Origin: Saksenaea vasiformis B4078
Lineage: Eukaryota > Mucoromycota > Mucoromycetes > Mucorales > Saksenaeaceae
DNA length: 64,000 bases
NCBI GenBank assembly: GCA_000697055.1
Contig: JNDT01001834.1
Coordinates: forward strand, 62,001 to 126,000
Direction: 5' to 3'
Both the position numbers and the translations under genes were made by a program. Within the stretch, counting starts at the first letter, position 1. Every line of letters begins with the position of its first letter. Below, in pieces: positions 1 through 10,330 of the stretch. The notes beneath the pieces were generated by a model, which saw only the letters and a program-made list of their open reading frames with translations, was not told where the DNA came from and made no database searches.

Positions 1-440
1 CGTTTCCATCAGGAGTAAGCTGACCGATCACCGTTGAATATGCTTTCCTTCCTTGCACCCGCTTCTAATTTATCGTGATATTTTCTTTGGCCTGTCTGCC
101 TTTTCCAGGATTTTCTTGCGATTATCCCGATTTCTGCAGTAATACATGTATCATGAGACTTCTCCTGAAATTGGGTATAAACTGACACGTTAAATTCAGA
201 TTTAAAGAAGATTTAAGACAAAAACCGTAAACATGTGGATATTCATAGTCATGCTATGTTTATCTTGGGAGAACCCGTGCAGCATCGTTCAATACAGAAG
301 ATAAGAAATATAGGATTTTTCTATAATTCTCCGTCAGTTTCAAACTATGACGTTACCTCGAAATTAACTTTCAAGTTGGGGAAACACATCACCCTTTTTC
401 GGCGCTGTGTTTTTCAATCTTATGTGAAGAAGTAGATATC

Positions 441-840
441 TTTGCATCAATCCAAAGCGCACTGTGCTAACTCATTGCAGTGGATTCTCCTACTGTTCAA
501 TTGGAAAATATGTTCGGGATAAAGCTACTTGAATTGTATGTCAAGGGCTGCATGAATCCTTTTCTTTTCTTGGTTCCAGTTCTTAATAGAGTTAATGCCG
601 TAAGGACATCAGCCCACCATACGTACAGGATTATTGAGGACTTCAACTATTGTATAGCCTGAGTAAATTTTTAAGCTACTCTATAGGTTTTGTGGCCACC
701 GAGGACAAGTTAATATAAGCGAAGTATGGGTCCGCTGCCGATTCATCTAATCATGGCCATACATTCAGTTCTTTCTTAGCGCAAATTTGCTCTTCATGGA
801 TGCAAAATATACATAGAGCTACGCAGTGGAATATATAGTG
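441..840. repeat. Decayed dispersed repeat, copy A
   Basis: Short blocks here recur in the same order elsewhere in the window. TTTGCATCAATCCAA at 441 recurs at 7617. TTTTG(T/C)GGCCAC near 689 recurs near 5604. ATTCAGTTCTT followed by TTTAGCGCAAA or TTAGCGCAAA near 765 recurs near 5680. CTTCATGGA(T/C)GCA near 795 recurs near 7788. The blocks are separated by diverged sequence, as expected of an old non-coding or transposon-derived repeat. No ORF or terminal repeat is visible, so the element type is unknown. Confidence 0.45.
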
Positions 841-1447
841 TTCCAATATTCCCATTTTAAACGATGGTGAATGAGTACCTGTTTCAATGAAGCAGTTGAT
901 TGATTGTTTGGTTTTGACAGATCGATCTTTCAGAAGCCAACTCGGAAGGACACATTTGTTAACTAGCAATTATATGCAGCAGTCGGCGAATAATTGAACA
1001 GAAAGGACATATTACGGTGTGTAAGCATCGTACGCTGTTTTGCAGCAGTGGCTCGTCAAACTTTTTTTTCTTTGGCAGGTGAAACACGTCGCTCAAGACG
1101 ACTTATACTGGAAAACACCTTTAGTAGCACTTGACCCCTTAGCGCTGTCGATATCGTCAATTTTGACCACGGGGTTACACATCTCTATCTATCACACTGC
1201 TGTCATTGGCTCAATGTTCGTTATAGTTCCAAAGCTGGGATCTTAGCAGCACAACGTTTACTAGCCGGGATTGGAAAGTTAAGCAGCTTCCAATATACCT
1301 TTTGTTTACGGGATTTGCGTCCCGGTAATGTATCTGATGAACGTTTTTGGACGTCTGCAAGTAAGAAAATGCGCGATTTTCGTGGGTCTCGCTACACGCC
1401 CCCGCCGGCACACCCGGTAATGCATCCGACAAACTCTTTGATTTTAT

Positions 1448-1455
1448 TGACGTCA
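1448..1455. promoter_or_regulatory. CRE-like palindrome TGACGTCA upstream of MAPKK
   Basis: A perfect ATF/CREB-type palindrome lies 86 bases before the chosen start codon of the MAPKK gene. In fungi such sites bind bZIP factors of the Atf1/Sko1 type that act downstream of stress MAP kinases. A role here is inference from position only. Confidence 0.35.
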
Positions 1456-1541
1456 TTTGCTGGATGCGCCCAATGGGCTGCGTGTAGTGAAACCGATCGC
1501 CCTCACTCCAAGTCTTGCCTTTTGTTTTTGGCTTTCTGTTC

Positions 1542-2942
1542 ATGGCACAAATTGGACGACTAAAAAACCGCCCAGGTCTCCGTTTAGATTTAAATGTTAC
1601 AGCCTCTACATCATCGCAGAGCGGCAGCGAAGCCTCTTCAGCGCTTCAGACATCGTCTATGAGCGGAACCACTTGGCGTGAAGATCTGGCTCGCATCGTC
1701 AGCAAAAACAGATCGATGAGCTTTTTACCGCAGAAACATGGCGATGTGGAAGAACAAAAAGAGAATCAAACCTTTTCTTTGAACCATGAACAGGAGGTTG
1801 ATCTGAAGGCTGAGGACTTTGAGAATATTCAGAAACTAGGTGAAGGTGCGGCTGGCACGGTATGGAAAGTGAGATACAAGCCTACAAAGATGGTGATGGC
1901 TAAAAAGGTTTGTGTTTGAGCCATTTGGTAGCCTCTCTATCTAAAGGTACTTTATATCCTAGACGATTACAGTTGATCCCGATCCGCAGCTGCAGCGTCA
2001 GATCCTGCGAGAGTTATCCTTCCTTAGGACATGTGGGTCACCGCATATTGTTGCTTTCCATGGCGCATTTTTGGATGATGGGGATACAAGCATTGCCATT
2101 TGCATGGAGTACTGTGAAGGGGGAAGTCTTGAAGATATCTACAAACGCGCAAGGGATTTGCAAGGGGTCATTGGTGAAACAGTATTAGCAAAAATTGCCG
2201 AGTCGGTACGTTGTGGACTGGGATTCCAGTCGTGTCTCATTTGCCTACTGTTTGTGCCTATTTCTATCCCCCTAGGTTTGTAAGGGGTTGATCTATTTGC
2301 ATTCACAAAAAGTGATCCACAGAGGTAAGTGACGGCGTAGCTGCAGTGATCGTTAAGGCTTAGCAAATATGAAAAAGACATCAAGCCATCCAACATTTTG
2401 ATGACAAGGGATGGTCAGATCAAATTATGTGATCTAGGTGTTTCAGGGGAGTTGATAAACTCCTTGGCGCAAACATTTACAGGAACGCAGTACTATATGG
2501 CTGTAAGTTTTTACGATGATAGATAGAAACGGCTGGTCTTACAGGGTACTAGCCTGAACGCATTAAGGGCGCAACCTACTCCGTTCGATCTGATATTTGG
2601 TCACTTGGTCTGACGATCATCGAAGTGGCTCAAAATCGACCTGCTCTTCCACCACCAGGTCAACCACACCTTTCTATCTTTGAACTACTGGATTTTATTG
2701 TGCATCAGCCAATGCCTAACCTGGGTGAGAACCGTTCGGTGGAGTGTCGAGATTTTGTTGCCAGGTGGTGAGTACTTGACAACAACTTGCCGGACTTTGA
2801 TTAACTTGTAAACAGTTTGATAAAAGATCCAAATGAAAGACCCAATCCCGAAGATATGCTTGAACATCCTTTTATCAAGCGATGGGCTGACCCAACAAAA
2901 GATTTAGGCCCATGGCTCAAAGAAGTCTGGGGATGGTCGTAA
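1542..2942 (+). CDS. MKK1: MAP kinase kinase, cell-wall-integrity Mkk1/Mkk2/Pek1 type
   Basis: Dual-specificity kinase expected to phosphorylate a Slt2/Mpk1-type MAP kinase in the cell-wall-integrity cascade. Six exons (about 1542-1907, 1963-2205, 2276-2324, 2378-2502, 2553-2767, 2816-2942) join to a 374-residue protein in one frame. Visible kinase features are the Gly loop [21 protein letters not shown] in the catalytic loop, CDLGVSG replacing the usual DFG, an activation loop [17 protein letters not shown], and [11 protein letters not shown] near the end. [12 protein letters not shown] followed by [14 protein letters not shown], and KIAESV before the catalytic loop, fit the Mkk1/2 branch better than Ste7 or Pbs2. 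The start was chosen at [13 protein letters not shown] because the Arg-Pro-Gly-Leu basic stretch is typical of MAPKK N-termini. A further ATG lies 27 bases upstream in frame. The gene converges on the G-alpha gene with only about 150 bases between stops. Confidence 0.9.
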
Positions 2943-3093
2943 TTTTGCCCTGTGATACCCATATTTCTTCTTCCCCTACTTTTCACGTTTCGTGTTGTAC
3001 ATAAAATGAATGATGATATGATATTGGACATTAGGAGAGTGATGCTAAATACTATTGGGTTTTCTATGCGTAGTGTGGCGCGCTTCTCTTTTT

Positions 3094-4540
3094 TTACATT
3101 ATACCAGAGTCCTTTAGAGAATTCTTTAGTATGGTGTCTTCCACGACTTTGAAAACAGGTCTAAAATATGCAAATAAGAATGTTAGTGAGCATGTCCCAA
3201 ACGCGAAGATAACCTATAGAACAAATACTTGCTTCACCTACAGAAGCAGTATTAGTAGGCGTAAAAATGTCGTAGTCATTCTACCTACCAATTCTGTACT
3301 TGTTGCTTGAGTGAGTCTAAAAGAAAATTAGCAGGTGTTTGCTTTCTATCGAACGACTTACTGTGGAAAGATAGTTAGGTTCAATCGGTTTGTCTGTTTA
3401 AAACGCCACAAGATATATTTTATGCCATGGGTGGCATCCCGTCCGCCGGTGTAATCTGGAAAATAGTCTCCTAAGGGAACACGCACGATTTTTTCACGGA
3501 ACAAATCCACCTTGTTTAAGAACAGGATAATCGATGTCCGAAGAAACCAGCGTGAATTGATGACGGATTCAAACAGCACCAAGCTCTCCATCATTCGATT
3601 TTGCCTAGACTCTTCCAACAACACTTGATCATACTCGCTCAATGCCACGCAAAAGATAATCGACGTTACTGCTTCAAAGCAGTGAATCCACTTTTTCCGT
3701 TCTGACCGTTGGCCACCCAGATCGAACATACTATCAATTAGCAGATGAATAAGTTTGGTACAGAAGATCCTTCATCAACGTACTGGACATCCAGTAGACC
3801 CATGCGAAAGCGAATTTCCGTGATGCCTGTAGTTTTTAGTCGTGCATGAAGCACATCGTTAACAGTAGGAATATAGTCCTCCTTGGCAAGGCGGTCAGCT
3901 TGCGACAAAAAGCTGTAAGAGAGCAAGTAAGTTTTCATACCGTTCCATAGATGCACATACTATTTTGCAGAGTCCATAATGTAAAACTGGCTAGACCCTT
4001 GTTCTAGACATGTCGTAGCGGATTTATCATTCCATATTGCGTTTATCGCTCGGATAAAACTCCGCGGCAGGTTGGTGCTAAACTGGAAATCCAAGATTTC
4101 ATCCGCCAATTTCTGGAGAGAGAGAGAGAGGGAGGGAGAGAGAGACGGTATTAGTTCAACTTCCTCCTAGTTCAATAGGAAAAATTAAACCTCATTCTCG
4201 GGTTCCAGCTCGATCTCGAGTTTACGAGCAGCTGTAATTAAATCTTTGATGGAATCAACCAGATTTTTGAGGATTGTGTGCCTCCATGCCAATAGTTCTT
4301 CTTCCGTGTATCCATTTTGGTGGAGGATCTTCATCTGTTTCACAATCGTCGATTTCCCTGATTCGCCACTGCCTATACTTACGTCAGTCCAAGAAACCTA
4401 TCGCAATTCCTGGTATATTCACCTAGTAGTAGAACCTTGCATTCTTTCTGATGACGTTGATAGTCTTCCTCTAATTGACGGTCGATCTTAAGGCTTCGCT
4501 GTCTATTTTCGCGTTCTTCTAAAGAGATACAGAGTCCCAT
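3094..4540 (-). CDS. Heterotrimeric G-protein alpha subunit
   Basis: Signal-transducing GTPase acting at the plasma membrane below GPCRs. The N-terminus MGLCIS carries Gly2 for myristoylation and a nearby Cys for palmitoylation, which decides the start over the ATG one codon earlier. After a 50-base intron comes the P-loop GSGESGKST, then the helical domain ending [19 protein letters not shown], switch I (KTTGITE), G3 as [13 protein letters not shown] (Leu where Val is usual), G4 NKVD and a G5-like TQATST after another intron. The last exon reads [20 protein letters not shown] and ends in the usual G-alpha tail without a pertussis-toxin Cys. About six introns are needed. The splice between TQATSTEL and VFKVV is not settled and needs either an 11-base microexon or an insertion. 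One intron holds a GA-rich microsatellite. Class (I, II or III) not assigned. Confidence 0.92.
4115..4145. repeat. (GA)n microsatellite in a G-alpha intron
   Basis: An almost pure run of GA/GGGA units about 31 bases long, within an intron of the G-alpha gene. On the coding strand it is a TC run, which may serve as an extended polypyrimidine tract. Confidence 0.8.
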
Positions 4541-5595
4541 CATTGCAACAGGTAAAAAACAAAGGAAGGGAGCAAAAAAAAATACACAGAAACAAAAAGG
4601 GAGTAGCATTTAAGAAAAAGGGATCAGGGGTCTTCATAATCAATGGCTTTTGTCTCCTATTCTGTGGTTGCCTTAACATGCGTTGTCGGCTTCCTCCTTT
4701 CTACTGTTTGAGTTCCGACAGTGATCACTTGCCCGCCCACAGACTTGTTAGTGCGACCTTTTCACACACATCATGATCCCTTAATTAAAAGGTATCCATT
4801 CGTGTCCGCCACCTACGCTTGTCTTACCATAAATGTAAATGACTGCTCCTGCGTGTGTTTTTTATTCAAGGATTTTCCTTATGATTTCGTGTCTATTCGA
4901 AATTATTCGGCGTTACTTCCAGATGAAGTCTGCGTTTTGAAGTACGTACCTTTACGTTTATCCGACCCTATGATTTGCGTGTCATACTCTACCATGTTGC
5001 GTCCATGTCATTGATAGCTTTCCATCATCTAACCCAAAAGATGTGTCAGAAACAGGGTGTCATTGTCTCGTGCAAAGGACATGTTAAAGATAGGACGCGA
5101 TTATCCGTGTTAAACGTAGGATTCTTTGTCATGCAAAAATCGTGTTGAAGACAGGTTCCTGTTTCCTTTTTTTTTTCTTCTTCTTTGGCTCCGTTGGTAC
5201 AAACATCCCGGGTGTGGATGTCTACTTTTTATTACATATCCGGGATCACTCACGTTTTCTGTATGCCATTTTGTCTGCACGACCGCTGTCCCGTACCGTC
5301 TTGGCTGTGCTGGTGCTTTACGTCCTTCGCTCAAGTAAGCAAACGTTGTCACACACTCAGAATCACTCATTTTCCGCAATAGATTGCCAGATGTTGCGTC
5401 GCTTCATGTCCTCCACAGACCGTTCAAACATGGCCGCTCCAACGCCATTGGGTCCTCCCCACCTCTCGCCGTCCCCACCGCTTCACGTGCGGGGCAGGCC
5501 GCCGTTAGTTGTATGGCCATACCCTTCGGGGATAGGTGAAAGGACATCCAAGTATTATTCCATTTACTAACCACGAATTTTTTTTATACTGTTCG

Positions 5596-5780
5596 AATAA
5601 ATTTTGCGGCCACTGGAGAGACCAAGCTCATGTAAGTTGATTGATCTTCTAGCGTAAAATTGATGTACTGGTGACCGCCTATTCAGTTCTTCTTTAGCGC
5701 AAACTCAACTCTTCAGACACACAAGGTTTATTTAGAGTAGCGTAAAAAATGATTTAGTAAACGGCATTCAAAGAAAACTG
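5596..5780. repeat. Decayed dispersed repeat, copy B
   Basis: Shares TTTTGCGGCCAC and ATTCAGTTCTTCTTTAGCG with copy A at about the same spacing, and AGTTTATTTA-like plus GTAAAA blocks with copy C. Similarity is patchy and suggests an old insertion family. Confidence 0.45.
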
Positions 5781-7172
5781 ATGGACGTTTTGCCACAGCT
5801 ATTTTTACGCCATTGTCCAAGGAACATGATGTAATATTTTCTATTCTATTCTGCTATTAATTTTGCCCTGTGCGTTTGTCTTCCATGTGAGAAGGTCCTC
5901 CCAATGGAATACAAAATGAACCCCTTGAATTCAAACTCAAAACATCGCTCGAGTTGGACATGTAACAGCACAGCATGCTCCCGTAAATAATTACCGTTGG
6001 AAAGTAGCAATCCCATACTTTACCCCGAAGATGGCTTTTTTTGTTTTTCTTATTTTTTCCATTCAAGGGGCCAGGAGAAGGAGGGTACCGAGACAGCGGC
6101 AAGCCCCTAAAACCAGATCCCCAGCTTGAGTATATGCAAACGATTTTAGGGGTATAAATGATGCTTTGGCCGATCGTATAGTGCCAGACCACAAATTTCG
6201 CAACATCCACGAAAGTGCATTCAGAAAGTTTTGTCGTAGCGCTTTATTCGTCTCAGACATTACTCACCTTCAAAAGGCTGGTACCGTCAGGACGCACTGT
6301 ATTGGAATAGAGTTAAAACCTATTGTAAGGAAAGCAAGTGGAAAATAAAGTCTACATTTGTATAGATAAAATAGATTATCGTAGAAACTCCGGTACATTT
6401 GGAAGGCCACACAAGTTTATAAGTCTCATTATCACAATTCCAACTACAGTTCTATAAATAACAGCTGAAAACGATCTACATCAACTGATCTTCAACGTAA
6501 ATTGTTATTCTAATGATAGTCATAGAAGTTGCAAGTAAAAATCTACGTTGTGAAGCTGAATTGTATCGTGGATATGCGCTGTTGCAAACAAATGAAGACA
6601 ACAGCATGATCGGAGAAATTGCACCAACATACACATTATCCAATAACTGATGTTCATTGCGTCCGAAAGAAGTATAGTATCGTTGTTCCTTTCTTTTCCC
6701 CTACCCTTAAAAGTGCGCTCGAACTATCACCATGCAAAAAGATTAGCCTAATTTTGTAAGTTTCGATAACTCTTTGGCCAGAGTGTCGCGCATGACGTAT
6801 ACTTGCGATGTCTGAAAAAAAAAGATATTTGTGTGGATGGAGGATCAAATACAGCGTATTTAGGGAGACGTTGGCCCCGCTTGAAGTCAAATTGTAGGGA
6901 AACGTACATATGTCAATCACCATGAAGTAGGTTCGCATCTGTAAGGGCATCCGAGTAATCTTGATAGCTGGAAGCCATGAACAGCATGGAGGTTCCACTA
7001 GACTTCTAGCCCTTCTCCTCAAATATTGGTGGCGCAAAATACAACGAAGACAAGAATGAAAGCTCGATGATTGTTCGAGATTAAGTTATCCCGTCCGAAA
7101 CTAGAGAATTGTACACGTGCTTTATCATCTTTTAGTTTGATAATGTATACAAATATACACATCTACGCCACT

Positions 7173-7180
7173 TGACGTCA
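7173..7180. promoter_or_regulatory. CRE-like palindrome TGACGTCA
   Basis: Perfect eight-base palindrome in gene-poor DNA, not close to any gene start I recognise. It may be a chance match. Confidence 0.2.
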
Positions 7181-7616
7181 GTATTGTACAAAGCCCTACC
7201 GCGAACCCCACGATTGCTATCACTTGAATTACGTCAATGAATTCAGGAGAGTTGGACAGCCAACGCGTCGTGATCGTGCTGTCTTCTTCTTATCAATATC
7301 AATTTTTCTCTAGTTACCAGAACATGGACATATTCCAAGGGGAAGGGGAATATTCGATTTGCATTCCCCATCTGCTGACAGCTTTGTTACTATTAACCGC
7401 AGGTAATACTCGAAGTAGTCATCGATGAATACAGCGGCTTTGTATCTATAAGCTGACTCCTTCCATGTACTCGCTCAACGTGGCTGAACTGTAATAGCTG
7501 AAGAGATACTGAATTTGGAATAAATGTTTGCGTCAACTCGATACCCTTTTACGCTCAAGTCGAAGTGTATGTTTGCGCTAGAAAATGATGCGTCTTTGCG
7601 GTGAGAAGTGGTCTAT

Positions 7617-7840
7617 TTTGCATCAATCCAAGGAATAGTTCATGCCTAGGTGAGCAGAGCGCTGCATTAAAATGCTGCAGTGATGGATTCCCAATATCCC
7701 ATCGGAAAGCAGTAAAAACCTCTCAAGATAGGGAAATGTCTCATTGAAACAAGAAAACGCTTTTGCATTGAAGCGGTTCAGTGATTCTTCATGGACGCAT
7801 AGTTTATTTATAGTGTAAAAAGTTGTTCAATAAACAGTAA
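7617..7840. repeat. Decayed dispersed repeat, copy C
   Basis: Starts with the same TTTGCATCAATCCAA as copy A, then has a CTGCAGTGATGGATTC block like the one after copy A's first block, then CTTCATGGACGCATAG and a TTTATTTATAGTG run like copies A and B. Confidence 0.45.
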
Positions 7841-8041
7841 ATCCATAATCCACATCCGATGTCTAACAACATCCGCGTCTGCGCGTCACTCGTATAATCT
7901 ATGCCATTCCACTCCTTCTCGCCTAGCTGCTCAGTGTTGTGGCTTCAGACCGATACAAAAGAGGCAATTTTCAGCGTAAGCCATTTGTTATGAACCTGGT
8001 TTTCCATTTCAATTGTACATACACACCACATAAAAATAAAA

Positions 8042-9946
8042 CTACATGACAATGCAACTACTCTGTTTCTTCTTTCTTGGTGCGGTGTCCGACCTTCTAG
8101 ATCCAGCCGAGACGGTAGCCGTCTGGGGTGGGACTGATGGTGTTGTTCCAGCCGCAGTCCTATTATTTTGGCGCCTTGCACAAAGGTCTTGTTCATGCTG
8201 TTGCATCGAAATCGCGATAGCTAGACTATATAAAGAAGAAACAGTTAAGTCACGGAAGCTACATGCATGTCATTTTTACTCTAGATCTGTATCTTCGTTG
8301 CTGCGATGCTCAGCTTGTTGACTTGGTATCCTTGGTTTCCGAAACTGCTCGTCCAAGAACTCCGAAGTGCCTTGATCAACATCTGCCAAGCTTTCCCATA
8401 CAAACGATCTTTCGGACGCTAAGCCTGAGTCGGTTATTAGTGTATATAGTCGTCCCGTTTCCGGATGTCTGTAGAGCGTCAAGAACTTGTTTACGTGCGG
8501 TTAATCACCGAACTGTGTAGAAGAGAAAGCCTTACGTGGTTATTCCGAAAGAATACACAAAGCTTGTCCTTTGGTATAGAATCCATCAATAGATCCAATC
8601 CGTAATACGTGAGTTGAGTTGCCGTATTTTGTAAAAAAGCCGCTGCGATAAGCCCTACCCAAACATTCCTTGTAAGCTGACTTTTATCCGCGCACCTTTA
8701 TTTTTCCTACCGTGATGAACCTTGCGCTCATCTTCCTCGGCCCATTCTCGGGGTTCGTTATCGTTCGCTGGCCCTCGTGTTTCCTCTGCATTTTCTACGA
8801 CTGTGCCGTTGCACACGATATCACCTCGAACAACACACTCTACAACTCCATTGTATGATCCACATTCATTTACAACGACTTGGTATGTTTCATCATCCTA
8901 GGAACAACGTGTCAGCAATAACAAATGGCTCCATCTTTGGCCTACTTGTGGATCGGCGACCCATCCATGGACAAGGTCAACGCCAAATAAATCGAACATG
9001 GCAAGTTCGGCAGTCGGTTCAAAACCATGTATGGATGAGAACTTTACGTTTACATCTAGTAAGTTCATCGTTCCTTAGTGCTATTTGTCCAAACTTATCC
9101 TACGTACCGAGGCCAGTTTGTAAATTTGGTATGATCGACAGTGCAGCATCGAGATTATGTCGATAAGTAAGCAAGTACTCTGCTGTTGATTGGCGCGTTG
9201 CAATATTCTGGGTGGGCCGTTTTGGTTCTGCATCTTCATTTGATAGTGTGGAATCAGAAGTAGGCTAATTATTATAGCGCATGAGTATATATTACTGGCA
9301 TAAACGCGCTTGCCTTTTGTTCTGCTGGTGCATGTGATAGAAGGTAATCCCCGAGCCTTTCGACCAGGTACTCAAAGGTAACCATTTCCCTATCTGGAGG
9401 CCGAATCTCCAAGTCACCTCGCAACAGCAAGACATTACCTGTAATATGATTGCTCACGTCAAAAAAGGTTAGAAGACTTTTCTTTGCATACATATAGCGA
9501 GGAGAGGACACGGCCCGTTTTCTGTAAAAAGTAAAGTTAAGTATGCTCATAATAAATAAACTGCATTTACCGTTCTGTGTGATAATTTTTATTGTACGTT
9601 TCTCTTTGAGCCGATGATCGAACCAATCGATGGTCTTGAGCAGATACTCCTGAGCAGGTCCAACGGGAGGGCTGTGTTGGAGAACAGGTTGATTCACAGG
9701 ACCTGTAGCTCGTTCCTCTTCCACATGATCTGTTTGTTCGTGTTCGTCTGAGGGCTGCTTCATGTTGTCCTGTTTGTCATTCGACCCGCATTCTGTCGTT
9801 TGTGCAGGTTTACATGTCTCACGATCCTCAATAGACGCCGTTTCATGCAGAGCTAGCTCACAACCACTTTCTGAAACAACTTGATGGCTTTCAGGAGAAG
9901 GATTATCTTTTTCAGATGGATTTATCGTCGATGTTGGATTAGACAT
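8042..9946 (-). CDS. MINDY-family deubiquitinase (FAM63/DUF544) with C-terminal CAAX box
   Basis: Cysteine protease of the MINDY family, which trims K48-linked ubiquitin chains. The gene is broken over at least seven exons. The start at 9946 opens a polar, low-complexity N-terminus of about 100 residues. The catalytic core then reads KIITQNENGPCPLLAI, with the nucleophile Cys carried on a small exon, followed by NVLLLRGDLEI, YRHNLDAALSIIPNLQTGL, MFDLFGVDLVHGWV, AAFLQNTATQLTYYGL and LCVFFRNNH joined across an intron to FLTLYRHPE, which holds the catalytic His. TLITDSGLASE and VWESLADVD follow, as in animal MINDY1/2. After that come an acidic stretch with LAIAISMQQHE, resembling a ubiquitin-interacting MIU helix, and a basic tail ending KKKQSSCIVM. 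The last four residues form a CAAX prenylation motif, suggesting membrane anchoring. It lies in the same direction as the sulfate permease upstream. Confidence 0.93.
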
Positions 9947-10330
9947 GGCTTTGGCACTCTTTCAAGGAAATGTCGATAGCGGTGTTTAAATTAATATCGG
10001 GCTGCCATGCAACAGGCAAAGGAATCGTGCCAACTGCTGTAAAAACGAAGAAGAATATCGGTCTTTGAAATAATTGGACCTTTGGCGTGGCTGACTGACC
10101 AGACGTCTGGGAGATTAACCCGCATGAAATGTAGAACCTTATTTTTATTCTAAGATAAATGAACTATATGATACAAAATAGAACATAAAAACATAACGAA
10201 CAGAGTTATCTGTAATCGCCACACACAAATATATACACAGTCTCTTCCGGTGCAACAAAAGTGAGGGGAGTCGACAAAAAAACTAAATCATAAGAAGTAA
10301 CGCATCGGAAAGATAACATAGTGAGAGCCA
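9947..10330. other. Spacer between permease 3' end and MINDY 5' end
   Basis: About 380 bases expected to hold the 3' UTR of the sulfate permease and the promoter of the MINDY gene. A-rich stretches sit near 10140-10200. No other feature seen. Confidence 0.4.

Larger units (their letters stand above)
1..1541. other. Gene-poor stretch upstream of the MAPKK
   Basis: Only short reading frames with no recognisable domain are present. Parts of it (about 440-840) resemble segments near 5.6-5.8 kb and 7.6-7.8 kb and look like an old dispersed repeat, annotated separately. The last few hundred bases should hold the promoter of the kinase gene, including a CRE-like palindrome. Confidence 0.5.
4541..8041. 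other. 3.5 kb without a recognised gene
   Basis: Contains the divergent 5' flank of G-alpha, a short GC-richer patch around 5420-5530, decayed repeat copies B and C, and small reading frames on both strands that show no domain, no conserved motif and no plausible spliced continuation. Confidence 0.5.

Noticed and set aside
5142..5570. Plus-strand frame of 142 codons, Pro-rich at its end
   Set aside because: Begins in a poly-Phe stretch from a T run, shows no domain and no splice partners; probably chance.
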